A program made the position numbers and the translations under genes. From NCBI GenBank assembly GCA_900549995.1, contig URQQ01000004.1:58226-122225 (forward strand): a stretch of 64,000 bases of DNA, in the 5' to 3' direction. This DNA is from an uncultured Lachnospiraceae bacterium. Lineage in GTDB: Bacteria > Bacillota > Clostridia > Lachnospirales > Lachnospiraceae. The notes under the pieces were generated by a model. It ran no database searches. It worked only from the letters and a program-made list of their open reading frames with translations, and was not told where the DNA came from. How positions within the stretch are numbered: the stretch's first letter is position 1; the number at the start of each line of letters is the position of its first letter. Shown one piece after another: positions 27,568 through 36,109 of the stretch.

Positions 27568-28552
27568 CTTTCGGATCACGGAGTATCTCCTCCAGTTTCT
27601 CAAGTCCGCAGACTTCACAGATCATGCTGGTGACATCAAGCCTCCCTGTATCGATCAGATCAAGTGCCCTCTTCTGGGTATAAGGATTGATATAAGATGC
27701 TTTTAACACCAGCTCTTTCTGGAAGATCTGAAATGGTTTTACCGCGATTTCTTCTTCCGGCTTTGTGAGACCAAACATCATGACAACTGCCTTGTTGCCT
27801 GCGATATCAATCGCCTGCTCGATTGTGGATGGCCTGCCGACACACTCAATCACTGTATTCACCCAGGTCAGGCCGGCTGCCTTTAACTCTGACTTAACAT
27901 CCTGGCCAAGCGGATCGATACAGACATCTGCTCCCAGTTTTCGGGCTACCTCACGTTTACTTTCTACAGGCTCAAGAAGCGCTGTCTTTGCTGCCCCTGC
28001 CAGTTTCGCAAGCTGAAGCATCAGAAGGCCGATCATTCCGCCGCCAATGACAACGACCTGATGTCCCGGCTGTATTTCACACATGTCAAGCCCATGAAGG
28101 CAGCAGGCCACCGGTTCTGCCATTGCCCCCTGCTCAAAGCTGGTATGATCCCCAAGCAGATATATCTGTCTCTCATCAACTGCGCAATACTCTGCGAAAC
28201 CTCCATTGACCGTCGTCCCGTATCCCGTCATATGCTCACAGAAATGTGCTGCTCCATTGCGGCAGGGTTCGCATGCGCCGCAATAACAGTTCGGATCAAT
28301 ACATACCCTGTCCCCGGGTTTGTAGTTTATAACTTCTGCTCCTACTTCTTCGATGACTCCTGAGAATTCATGGCCAAGGATTGTCGGAGGTGTCACTTCC
28401 GCTGCCCCTTTATCTCCCTCATAAATATGCACATCGGTGCCGCATACGCCGCACGCCTTTACCTTTATCAACACATCATGCGGCCCCATTACCGGCATAT
28501 CATGCTCCTCAATTTTCAGATGATGTCTGCCATAAAATACTGCACTCTTCAT
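27527..28552 (-). CDS. Zinc-dependent MDR alcohol/polyol dehydrogenase
   Basis: 341 residues. Catalytic zinc ligands Cys37 (GVCGTD), His61-Glu62 (GHEF); structural zinc Cys91, Cys94, Cys97, Cys105; Rossmann motif VIGGGMIG near 180. This is the sorbitol/threonine dehydrogenase-like branch, oxidising a sugar alcohol or related alcohol with NAD(P). The substrate is not evident. It is divergent from a ROK regulator, which suggests a sugar-linked role and control by that regulator. Ribosome site GGAGAGAAA precedes the ATG. Confidence 0.9.
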   Translation of the reverse strand: MKSAVFYGRHHLKIEEHDMPVMGPHDVLIKVKACGVCGTDVHIYEGDKGAAEVTPPTILGHEFSGVIEEVGAEVINYKPGDRVCIDPNCYCGACEPCRNGAAHFCEHMTGYGTTVNGGFAEYCAVDERQIYLLGDHTSFEQGAMAEPVACCLHGLDMCEIQPGHQVVVIGGGMIGLLMLQLAKLAGAAKTALLEPVESKREVARKLGADVCIDPLGQDVKSELKAAGLTWVNTVIECVGRPSTIEQAIDIAGNKAVVMMFGLTKPEEEIAVKPFQIFQKELVLKASYINPYTQKRALDLIDTGRLDVTSMICEVCGLEKLEEILRDPKVRANGKYVISPEL

Positions 28553-28614
28553 TTTCTCTCCTCCTGATATTTTTATTTCATCCCTACTTTTGATTGTTAC
28601 TTAACTATAAGTCA

Positions 28615-28643
28615 AGTATAGAACTTGTGTATTGAGATTGCAA
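28615..28643 (-). promoter_or_regulatory. Promoter of the zinc dehydrogenase gene
   Basis: TTGCAA (28638-28643) and TATACT (28615-28620) on the minus strand with 17-base spacing. Just downstream lies ACTTAACTATAAGT (5-4-5 inverted repeat), a possible operator for the ROK regulator. Confidence 0.55.
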
Positions 28644-28746
28644 CTGTGAATTTGCTTTTCCCGAATTTTTATTATAGAATATTCGTAATCAGCTGCCTGT
28701 AAATGACAGGTAGTTCTTACAATGATTCAAAAGGAGACGAATCCGC

Positions 28747-29880
28747 ATGAATGAAAAGGGTATGACTGCCATTTCCTTAAAGAAAATAAATAAGAATAAA
28801 GTTTATCAATTGATCTACCGCGAAAAAATAACTTCCAAACAACAAATTGTACAAAAACTGCAGATGGGGCTTTCTACCGTCAGCCAGAATCTGAAACTTC
28901 TGGAAGAGGAGGGACTGATCGAAAGAAATGGATGCTTTGATTCCACCGGAGGACGAAGAGCCCAGGCAATACAAATCGCGTCCAAAGCCCGTGTCTCTAT
29001 CGGTGTCGGCATATTAAAAAATATGGTCTTTTTCACCGCTGTCGACTTGTATGGAGAACTCATCTGTTCCTCTTCTTCCTCTCTTTCTTATCACCCGGAC
29101 GAAGAGTATTACCAGATGCTGACCTCCCTGATTCTTCAGTTTACCAAGACCAATCACATCCCATCTTCTTCTGTTCTCGGTGTTTCTATTGCAACCCAGG
29201 GAATTATTTCCCCGGATGGAAAGACGGTGAACTACGGCGTTATCATGGATAATTTTCAGATGAATGTGGATGATTTTGCCAGCAGGATTCCTTATCCCTG
29301 CCGCCTGGTACACGATTCCAAAGCCGCGGCTGACCTGGAACTGTGGAATCATCCGGAACTTGACAGCGCGGTGGTGTTCCTCCTGAATAAAAACCTGGGC
29401 GGTGCCGTGATTACCAATCACAGTGTGCACCAGGGACTAAAAATGCACAGCGGAACCATCGAACATCTATGTATAGATCCCAATGGTCCCCTGTGTTACT
29501 GTAAAAGCCGCGGTTGTCTTGAAACCTACTGTTCAGCAAACGCTCTGGAAACTGCCGCCAATGTTTCGGCTGCTTCTTTTTTCGAGTCTCTGAGAATGGG
29601 AAATCATGCACAATTTCAAATGCTCTGGAACGATTATCTTGACCATCTGGCATTTGCCATGAGAAACCTCAGCATGGTTATTGACAGCCCGGTGATCATC
29701 AGCGGATATCTGGCTCCCTATTTTATAGAAGAAGATATTGACTGCCTGATTCAGAAAGTCAACACAAACTCACCGTTTCCTTTTCCGCGTGAGCGCATCA
29801 TTGTCGGGACTCACGGGCAATACACACCTGCAATTGGCGCTTCCCTCTACTATATTGAACAGTTTCTTCTGTCTGTATAA
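28747..29880 (+). CDS. ROK-family transcriptional regulator
   Basis: 377 residues behind AAAAGGAGACG. N-terminal winged helix-turn-helix (~10-75, STVSQNLKLLEEEGLI) joined to a ROK sugar-kinase-like domain with the zinc motif CYCKSRGCLETYC. The kinase-type ATP motif is not obvious, as in repressors of the NagC/XylR type that bind a sugar rather than phosphorylate it. Divergent from the zinc dehydrogenase, its likely target. Confidence 0.88.
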   Translation: MNEKGMTAISLKKINKNKVYQLIYREKITSKQQIVQKLQMGLSTVSQNLKLLEEEGLIERNGCFDSTGGRRAQAIQIASKARVSIGVGILKNMVFFTAVDLYGELICSSSSSLSYHPDEEYYQMLTSLILQFTKTNHIPSSSVLGVSIATQGIISPDGKTVNYGVIMDNFQMNVDDFASRIPYPCRLVHDSKAAADLELWNHPELDSAVVFLLNKNLGGAVITNHSVHQGLKMHSGTIEHLCIDPNGPLCYCKSRGCLETYCSANALETAANVSAASFFESLRMGNHAQFQMLWNDYLDHLAFAMRNLSMVIDSPVIISGYLAPYFIEEDIDCLIQKVNTNSPFPFPRERIIVGTHGQYTPAIGASLYYIEQFLLSV

Positions 29881-29908
29881 CCAGTAAAGCGTCTATGAAA
29901 TAACAGCA

Positions 29909-29945
29909 GCGAACCCGGATTCCATCTGCCGGAATCCGGGTTCGC
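29909..29945. terminator. Bidirectional terminator
   Basis: Perfect 15-bp stem GCGAACCCGGATTCC with its complement, 7-nt loop, between the convergent ROK and proC genes; the plus-side continuation includes GTTTTTATA. Confidence 0.75.
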
Positions 29946-29976
29946 CAAAGAGAGCTGTTTTTATAAAATCTTTTTC

Positions 29977-30771
29977 TTACATACTTCTGGAAATTTCCTC
30001 ACATGTTTTCATCGCCTCGAAGATGGCGCTTCTGAATCCACGTTCTTCCAGCACACGGACGGCCTCGATCGTAGTTCCTGCCGGAGAACATACCATATCC
30101 TTTAATTCTCCCGGATGTTTCCCAAGTTCCAATACCATTTTCGCACTGCCCATCACTGCCTGTGCTGCGAACTGATATGCCTGTGCCCTCGGCATTCCTC
30201 CTGAGACTGCCGCATCTGCCATTGCCTCGATCATGACAAATACATAGGCCGGTGAGCTTCCGCTTGTGGATACAACAACATCCATCAACCGTTCCGGGAC
30301 AACCTCAACACGGCTGAAGCTTTCAAGCAATGTACGGACATATGCCATCTCTTCTTCCGTCAGATTCTCATTCGGACACGCCGCTGTCATTCCCGCTCCC
30401 ACCATAGCCGGTGTGTTTGGCATTGTACGAACAATTTTTACAGTTTTTCCAAACTTATCCCCAAGCCACTCCAGAGTTTTCCCCGGTGCTATGGTAATGA
30501 CAATCTGATTCTCTTTGATTTCGTCTCTGATCTCAGTAATCACCGATTCATAAAACTGTGGTTTTACAGATAATATTATCACTTCCGACTGGCTGACTAC
30601 CTCTTTGTTACTGTCTGTCACGTGGATGCCAAACTGTGCTTTTGCCTTTTCTCTTCCCGGAGCGAAAAGATCTGATCCGATAATTTCATCCGCAGGTATA
30701 ATCTGATTTTTAATAATACCGCCCATAATTGCACCTGCCATATTGCCTGTCCCGATAAATCCTAATTTCAT
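29977..30771 (-). CDS. proC: Pyrroline-5-carboxylate reductase
   Basis: 264 residues behind AGGAGGAAA. N-terminal NAD(P)-binding fold (GFIGTGNMAGAI at 4-15) and the C-terminal family signature with GSSPAYVF and the VCSPAGTTIEAV motif. It reduces 1-pyrroline-5-carboxylate to proline in the cytosol, the last step of proline synthesis. It is alone rather than with proA/proB and is divergent from a GntR/FCD regulator with paired operators on its leader, so here it may be under catabolic or environmental control. Confidence 0.95.
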   Translation of the reverse strand: MKLGFIGTGNMAGAIMGGIIKNQIIPADEIIGSDLFAPGREKAKAQFGIHVTDSNKEVVSQSEVIILSVKPQFYESVITEIRDEIKENQIVITIAPGKTLEWLGDKFGKTVKIVRTMPNTPAMVGAGMTAACPNENLTEEEMAYVRTLLESFSRVEVVPERLMDVVVSTSGSSPAYVFVMIEAMADAAVSGGMPRAQAYQFAAQAVMGSAKMVLELGKHPGELKDMVCSPAGTTIEAVRVLEERGFRSAIFEAMKTCEEISRSM

Positions 30772-30823
30772 TTTACATTTCCTCCTGATTTTTTGCTGTC
30801 CCTTGGTTGTTCAGTCTTAATTT

Positions 30824-30848
30824 GTATACATTTTTATAATTTGTATAC
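30824..30848. promoter_or_regulatory. Paired GTATAC operators at proC
   Basis: Two GTATAC cores (30824-30829 and 30843-30848; the second within perfect TTGTATACAA) whose centres are 19 bases apart, in the proC leader just downstream of its promoter. TTGTATACAA is a typical site type for FCD GntR regulators. Confidence 0.65.
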
Positions 30849-30861
30849 AATTTCTTTCTTA

Positions 30862-30890
30862 AATATAACACTGTGTTTTACAGATGTCAA
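30862..30890 (-). promoter_or_regulatory. proC promoter
   Basis: TTGACA (30885-30890), 17 bases, TATATT (30862-30867) on the minus strand: a near-perfect sigma-A promoter. The palindrome TTGTATACAA (30841-30850) lies at the expected transcription start. Confidence 0.75.
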
Positions 30891-30923
30891 TGCCGATTAG
30901 TTATATTTTTTCTAAATAATGCA

Positions 30924-30952
30924 TTGTCTAATCCTTATAAATACGTTATAAT
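30924..30952 (+). promoter_or_regulatory. GntR gene promoter
   Basis: TTGTCT (30924-30929), 17 bases, TATAAT (30947-30952). The -10 is immediately followed by a TTGTATAC operator, which suggests autorepression. Confidence 0.7.
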
Positions 30953-30954
30953 TT

Positions 30955-30979
30955 GTATACGATTTTAAAAAATGTATAC
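30955..30979. promoter_or_regulatory. Paired GTATAC operators at the GntR gene
   Basis: GTATAC cores at 30955-30960 and 30974-30979 with the same 19-base centre spacing as the proC-side pair. They overlap the transcription start region of the regulator gene. Confidence 0.65.
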
Positions 30980-31004
30980 CTTTATTGTTCAACAGGGAGG
31001 AATT

Positions 31005-31646
31005 ATGGGAGAAAAAACAGCTTCGTTAGCCGATCAGGCTTATGAGACAATCAAGACAAATATATTAAATCTGACCTATCCGCCGGGAATGCCGCTGACG
31101 GAAGCAAGACTTACGAAAGAACTTGGCATGAGCCGAAGCCCGGTCAGGTCCGCAATCGGTATGCTGCAGACTGAGGGGCTTATCGTCACAGATTATTATA
31201 AATCCATGACGGTGAAAGAGATCACCGATAAAGATATTAACGAAATCTATCAGCTCCGGGAATTGCTCGAAAGTGCCGCATTCCAGCTTATTTTCTCTTC
31301 CGGAAGGCACGAGGAGTACTCCTACCGGATCGAGGAAAAAGTAGTCCGGATGTGCGCTGCCGCCGGCGATGTCTATCAATGGGAAATCGCTGACACAGAT
31401 TTTCATATGGAAATTGTCAGCATTTTTGAGAATGAAAGAATTAATAAAATATACGAAAATAACAGTTCAGAACTGATCCGTATGGGACAGTATTCCATCA
31501 AAAATGGAATGATCATCTCCAAGACCAACGAGAATCTGAAAAAAATGGTACAGTACATGCGCAAAGGAAACTATGACAAATCCTTTGCCATCCTGAAGGC
31601 AGACCACTTCGGCACCGGGAAAACAAGTGCCCTGAAGGGGCGGTAA
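31005..31646 (+). CDS. GntR-family regulator with FCD domain
   Basis: 213 residues from ATG 31005 behind AGGGAGGAATT; an upstream in-frame ATG at 30972 lies within an operator. Winged HTH at ~10-75 (TEARLTKELGMSRSPVRSAI style, with LQTEGLI) and an all-helical FCD ligand domain (~80-205). It should bind the GTATAC palindromes seen on both sides of its divergent promoter region and control itself and proC. The effector, possibly an amino acid or organic acid, cannot be read from sequence. It converges with the HD-GYP gene at a distance of 6 bp. Confidence 0.88.
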   Translation: MGEKTASLADQAYETIKTNILNLTYPPGMPLTEARLTKELGMSRSPVRSAIGMLQTEGLIVTDYYKSMTVKEITDKDINEIYQLRELLESAAFQLIFSSGRHEEYSYRIEEKVVRMCAAAGDVYQWEIADTDFHMEIVSIFENERINKIYENNSSELIRMGQYSIKNGMIISKTNENLKKMVQYMRKGNYDKSFAILKADHFGTGKTSALKGR

Positions 31647-31652
31647 CTGCCT

Positions 31653-32873
31653 TTAGCCGGCATATCCTGCATAGTAGTGATCGATATCCTGTATAATACG
31701 CTCATCAAGGCGTCCTTCGGCCCCCAGTTTTTTCAGGATTTCCATGGCTTTTCCATGCTCCATCCCTTCTTTATACGGCCTTGCCTCTGTCAGTGCCTGA
31801 TAGATATCCAGACACGCCAGCAGTCTTTCCTTATGACCGAGTTCTTCTGCGGTCTTCCCAAATGGGTATCCGCTGCCATCCAGTTTCTCATGGTGATGGG
31901 ATGCCCACGAGGTAATCTGCTCAAGTCCCTTGATGGGCTTTAAAATCTCATACGTTGCGGCGGCGTGATCCTGTATGTGATTATATTCTTCCGGCGTAAG
32001 TTTCCCTGGCTTCTCCAGGATATCCGTATTCACAACAAGCTTTCCGATATCATGAAGCGCCCCTGCCAGATAAAGCTTGGCTGCAGTCTCTTCATCTTCC
32101 CCGTAATATTCACCCATCTGCCTGGCTTTTCTGGCAATGCCAAGAGAATGCCTGCTCGTAAAATTAGATTTATAATCTATGATTTTCGCAAATATATCAG
32201 AGAGGTTCATCAGGTCTTCCGGTGAATATTCTCTTTGAATCCTGGGCAGACAGTTTAAAAGAAGATCTGCCACCTTTCTTCCTTCGATCCTCATCAGCAG
32301 CTCATCGGTAACAACCTCCAAAGCTTCTTTCACAAGTTCCTCCGCGAACAACGTACCTGCATTTCTGCTGAGATACTTCTGAACACGCTCCCGGCTGCCT
32401 TCACGGTAATTTCCAAAATCAAATACAGTATCAACATTATCCCAGAGATGAATAATCTGCGCATACACCGGGGTCTGGCAGCTTGATTTTCCAAACGGCC
32501 CCTTCCCGTCAGCCCTCTCATGGTGATAAAGAACCGCTCCCTTCACCCGGGAAGAACAGTAAAACGGCATCTGTGAGATATTCTCCTCGCCCATCATACA
32601 ATGAAGTGCCAGATTCTGATTTTCGGCCCGGGAACCTTCTGCTGCACTTCTCTCACCTGACTGCAGATACTCTGTCAGCGCATTGTCATGAAGCACCGCA
32701 CATGCACTTAAATCTGACAAATCATTTACATCCATCCCCAATAGATGTCCTGTTTTTATGGACATGTATGCAACTCTCTGCGCATGATAATCCGACGCCC
32801 CAACAAGATCATGCTCTACCGCATCCAGCGCACGTGACAATGCGTACAACATATCGTTCATACAAACATTCAT
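31653..32873 (-). CDS. Tandem HD / HD-GYP domain protein
   Basis: 406 residues from ATG 32873 (GAGGAGA six bases upstream); the ATG at 32888 overlaps that site. The N-terminal half keeps scattered HD features (AVLHDN, HHERADGKGPFG), i.e. an incomplete HD-GYP copy. The C-terminal half has ALHDIGKL, HHEKLDGSGYP and the following LACLDIYQAL, a good HD-GYP domain. HD-GYP enzymes hydrolyse cyclic di-GMP, so it may oppose the GGDEF protein at 22920-24743. No membrane span or receiver domain. Confidence 0.85.
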   Translation of the reverse strand: MNVCMNDMLYALSRALDAVEHDLVGASDYHAQRVAYMSIKTGHLLGMDVNDLSDLSACAVLHDNALTEYLQSGERSAAEGSRAENQNLALHCMMGEENISQMPFYCSSRVKGAVLYHHERADGKGPFGKSSCQTPVYAQIIHLWDNVDTVFDFGNYREGSRERVQKYLSRNAGTLFAEELVKEALEVVTDELLMRIEGRKVADLLLNCLPRIQREYSPEDLMNLSDIFAKIIDYKSNFTSRHSLGIARKARQMGEYYGEDEETAAKLYLAGALHDIGKLVVNTDILEKPGKLTPEEYNHIQDHAAATYEILKPIKGLEQITSWASHHHEKLDGSGYPFGKTAEELGHKERLLACLDIYQALTEARPYKEGMEHGKAMEILKKLGAEGRLDERIIQDIDHYYAGYAG

Positions 32874-32953
32874 AAATTTTCTCCTCATTTTTCCTTTAAA
32901 CTTGAGTATATCATCCTTTATTGGGTGCTACAATGATAATATTTTCCAGTAAA

Positions 32954-33985
32954 TCAGGTGTCTTTCTGTATCTTCGGACTCTTTTTTTCTCTTCTTCGGT
33001 ATTTCAACGGCGTACAATTGTAGGTCTTTTCAAATTTTCTGCTGAAATTGGAGGAATATTCATAACCCGCCTCTCTGGCTATTTCTGCCACAGGCTTCTC
33101 CGTAGTACACAGAAGCGTTGCCGCATACGACATCTTGAGAACCGTCACATATTCCCCGATTGTCATATGATAATAGTAAGAAAAACCAGTCTTTAACTTC
33201 TGCGGGCTGATCAGCAGCTGATGGCTCAGCGCATCAATGGTTGGAGGGCTTTTGAACTCTTCCGTCAGAATATCATGTGCCTTTTGTATGACTTTAAAAT
33301 CCTGTGCCGTAAATCTGATCGTTCTCTTTCTGCCGATCTCAACACTTCCGTAATCCGGCTGTCTCGAAAATGCATTCTGCCCCTCTTTCCTTTTGCTCTC
33401 TTTGATGATCCCCATACATTCCAGGACTGCCGCCTCAAGTCTCAGACTATTCAGCTCCTCTGTCTCATTCAGATGTACCATTTTATAAATGAAAGAAAGT
33501 ATGCCTGCGGGAAGATAATGGTACGTATGATTTGGAATAAAATAATCCCGGATCACAAAGTCATGGAATCTCTCGGCAATTTCTTCAAAAAAAGCCGGGT
33601 ATACCGTGATTTCTGCCCCCTGGAAATGCTGACCCTTTTCCCACTTCTGCGCACCCCTTATGTTATCTTCCCACACCAGAAACGCCGAAGGTATAAAAGA
33701 AGAAGCAGGTTGTTGATCCATCTGAAAGCTGGTAGTACCCTCATTCATCACTCCAAACCGCATCACTGGCTCCTGACTGTCAAACTGAATCTCAAATGGC
33801 TGTGTAACTGTATAATCTGCAATTCCAAACTCATAAAACCCTTCCCTCTGATACAGCCTGTAAGATCCGTTTTCCGGATGATCCTGATTCTGATACAGTA
33901 CATAATGATTCCTTTGAATCCCCTGAAATCCCAGATTTTTTAAGACAATCGTTCTGAACTGTTGCGGATTACTGGAAAAATACAT
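32954..33985 (-). CDS. AraC-family regulator, probable regulator of iron uptake
   Basis: 343 residues. N-terminal ligand part of ~215 residues and a C-terminal AraC/XylS domain with two HTH motifs (~235-330; VAEIAREAGYEYSSNFSRKFEK). The layout resembles AraC regulators that sense iron-siderophore. It is divergent from the siderophore ABC operon and ~180 bp from it. An activator role on that operon is inference from position. Confidence 0.85.
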   Translation of the reverse strand: MYFSSNPQQFRTIVLKNLGFQGIQRNHYVLYQNQDHPENGSYRLYQREGFYEFGIADYTVTQPFEIQFDSQEPVMRFGVMNEGTTSFQMDQQPASSFIPSAFLVWEDNIRGAQKWEKGQHFQGAEITVYPAFFEEIAERFHDFVIRDYFIPNHTYHYLPAGILSFIYKMVHLNETEELNSLRLEAAVLECMGIIKESKRKEGQNAFSRQPDYGSVEIGRKRTIRFTAQDFKVIQKAHDILTEEFKSPPTIDALSHQLLISPQKLKTGFSYYYHMTIGEYVTVLKMSYAATLLCTTEKPVAEIAREAGYEYSSNFSRKFEKTYNCTPLKYRRREKKSPKIQKDT

Positions 33986-34089
33986 ATATTTCCTCCCTTA
34001 TTTTCTCTTTGTCCATTATAACGATTCCCATGCCTGGTTACAATAAATAATCAGATAAGATGTTAAAACAATCAAATACGGTCATTTTC

Positions 34090-34118
34090 TTGCATTGGCA
34101 AAACTGCTTTGTTATAAT
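34090..34118 (+). promoter_or_regulatory. Promoter of the iron/siderophore ABC operon
   Basis: TTGCAT (34090-34095), 17 bases, TATAAT (34113-34118), 50 bp before the binding-protein ATG. Confidence 0.7.
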
Positions 34119-34126
34119 GCGAACCA

Positions 34127-34144
34127 TAGTTAGCCAAACCTAAC
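34127..34144. promoter_or_regulatory. DtxR/IdeR-like iron box
   Basis: Read on the minus strand, GTTAGGTTTGGCTAACTA matches the DtxR-type site (TTAGGTTAGSCTAACCTAA) closely, and sits just downstream of the -10 of the iron ABC operon, the position of an iron-dependent repressor. Confidence 0.6.
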
Positions 34145-34167
34145 ATCGTCAATAAGGAGAAAATACA

Positions 34168-35124
34168 ATGAGAAAAAGAATACTTACATTTACTGCAGCT
34201 GCGGCATGTGCTTTTGCACTTCTGACTGGCTGTCAGAACAAAGAAAATACGCAGACGGACAAAACTTCAGATACAGAGGCTTCCGAAACAGTCACCGTTA
34301 CAGATGCCCGCCAGGAAGTCAACATTCCCTCTGATCCCAAAACAATTGTAGATCTGAGCGGCAACAGTGACATCCTTTCTATCCTCGGATATACCGTCGT
34401 AGGAACAGCAAACTCAGATGCCTATGACTATACAAAATTTCCCGCTTACCTTGAAGATACATTAAAAGATGCCAAAATTCTTGGTTACAGTATGCAGGAT
34501 ACCATGGATATGGAAGGGATTCTGGATCTCGAACCTGACCTTATTATCATCTCCAGCGTGCAGGAAAAAATGTATCGTCAGCTGACAAAGATTGCCCCTA
34601 CAGTAATGCTGGAACTTGCGCAGACCAATTGGAAGGACGATGTCAATGCCGTCGCAAAGGTAATGAAGAAAGAAGACAAAGCCAACAGCTGGCTGAAAGA
34701 TTATGAGGAAAAAGCTTCACAGACAGGGGCCAAAATCAGAGAAACCTACGGCGAAGATACAACTTATCTCGCATTGCTCGCAAGCGGGGGACAACTCTAC
34801 GTCTTCGATGCAGCGGGAATCGGAAGTATCATGTACGAAGATATGGGCCTTAAAAAACCGGAAAACCTTCCTGTACAGGAGAATATCAGCCTGCCGGTCA
34901 TCACGTATGAAGGACTTGCAGAAATTGATGCAGACTACATTTTCGCAGTAGGGACTACGGAAGATATGAACGCTCTGAAACAAAACAGTATCTATCTGAA
35001 TATGCGCGCCGTAAAAGACGGAAATGTTGTAGAACTTCCATCCAGCCCATATTTCAACATTGGATACAGCAGTATCGGAAGAGATGTCTTTTTAGATGAA
35101 TTCGCCTCCCTTATGGAGAAATAA
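34168..35124 (+). CDS. Siderophore/iron ABC transporter binding lipoprotein
   Basis: 318 residues behind AAGGAGAAAA. Lipoprotein signal with lipobox LLTGC near residue 22, then a FepB/FhuD-type cluster-A-2 binding protein with the EPDLIIIS strand and a spacer helix. Outside the membrane it captures a ferric siderophore or heme-like complex and passes it to the two permeases encoded next. It ends one base before the start of the first permease gene. Confidence 0.9.
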   Translation: MRKRILTFTAAAACAFALLTGCQNKENTQTDKTSDTEASETVTVTDARQEVNIPSDPKTIVDLSGNSDILSILGYTVVGTANSDAYDYTKFPAYLEDTLKDAKILGYSMQDTMDMEGILDLEPDLIIISSVQEKMYRQLTKIAPTVMLELAQTNWKDDVNAVAKVMKKEDKANSWLKDYEEKASQTGAKIRETYGEDTTYLALLASGGQLYVFDAAGIGSIMYEDMGLKKPENLPVQENISLPVITYEGLAEIDADYIFAVGTTEDMNALKQNSIYLNMRAVKDGNVVELPSSPYFNIGYSSIGRDVFLDEFASLMEK

Positions 35125-35125
35125 T

Positions 35126-36109
35126 ATGAAAACAAAACAGAGGCTTCTCACCGGTGCCGGGATACTGCTGCTCCTTGCCGGAATGGCGGCTTCCATTCAC
35201 ATCGGGGCCAAAAACATCCCGGCCAGTGATATCTATCATGCACTGTTTGAATTTGAAAATACAATCAATGACCAGCTCATCCGGGATGTGCGCCTTCCGC
35301 GGATGCTCTGCGCTGTTCTCGCCGGCGGAATGCTCTCCCTCGCCGGTACTATGATGCAGGGCGTCATGAGAAATCCCGTCGCAGAGCCTTCGGTCATGGG
35401 AGTCACCCAGGGTGCCGTACTTTTTGTGGCTGTTGCTTCCGTCACCTCTTTTTCCGGCAGTCCTTACAGGACTTTCTTCATGGCACTTGCAGGCGCATTG
35501 CTCAGTGGAATTTTTCTGTTTCTCTTTACAATGCACAGTGCCTCGAATCAGAATATGTCAAGGATTCTTCTGGCAGGAACTGCACTGGGTACCTTTTTTC
35601 TTTCCCTGGCGTCCATCATTGCTCTTTTAGGCAGCCGTTCCCAGGAACTTGCCTTCTGGATTGCAGGCGGATTTGGCCAGGCCGGCTGGGTTCAGACACT
35701 GTTCCTTACCGTGATCGGCGGAACATTCAGCGCAGCCGCACTTTTCCTGTCAGGCAGAATCAATATCATAAGTTTAGGTGACGAAGCAGCTGCAGGACTC
35801 GGACTTTCTCCGGTAAATGTAAGGCTTGTCACCATACTCTGTCTGGTTCCAATCTGTGCCGTCTGTGTCGCCGCAGCCGGCAATATCGCATTTATCGGGC
35901 TGTTTGTCCCTCATATACTGCGCAGACTGATCGGAAATGACTACCGGAAACTCATGCCGCTCTCCTTTTTATACGGCAGTATTACACTCGTGACGGCGGA
36001 CATTGCCGCACGCACGGTTTCATCCCCCTACGAACTTCCGGTAGGCCTTTTCACAGCCATGATTGGTGTGCCGGTCTTTCTGACGCTGATACGAAAGGAG
36101 AAGAATTAA
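35126..36109 (+). CDS. FecCD-family iron-siderophore permease
   Basis: 327 residues from ATG 35126 (GGAGAAATAAT); an earlier ATG at 35096 lies within the preceding gene. About ten membrane helices and the GxxLxxAGxxxQ-type motif (SLAGTMMQGVMRNPVAEPSVMG). Pairs with the next permease, whose start overlaps its stop by one base (TAATG). Confidence 0.93.
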   Translation: MKTKQRLLTGAGILLLLAGMAASIHIGAKNIPASDIYHALFEFENTINDQLIRDVRLPRMLCAVLAGGMLSLAGTMMQGVMRNPVAEPSVMGVTQGAVLFVAVASVTSFSGSPYRTFFMALAGALLSGIFLFLFTMHSASNQNMSRILLAGTALGTFFLSLASIIALLGSRSQELAFWIAGGFGQAGWVQTLFLTVIGGTFSAAALFLSGRINIISLGDEAAAGLGLSPVNVRLVTILCLVPICAVCVAAAGNIAFIGLFVPHILRRLIGNDYRKLMPLSFLYGSITLVTADIAARTVSSPYELPVGLFTAMIGVPVFLTLIRKEKN

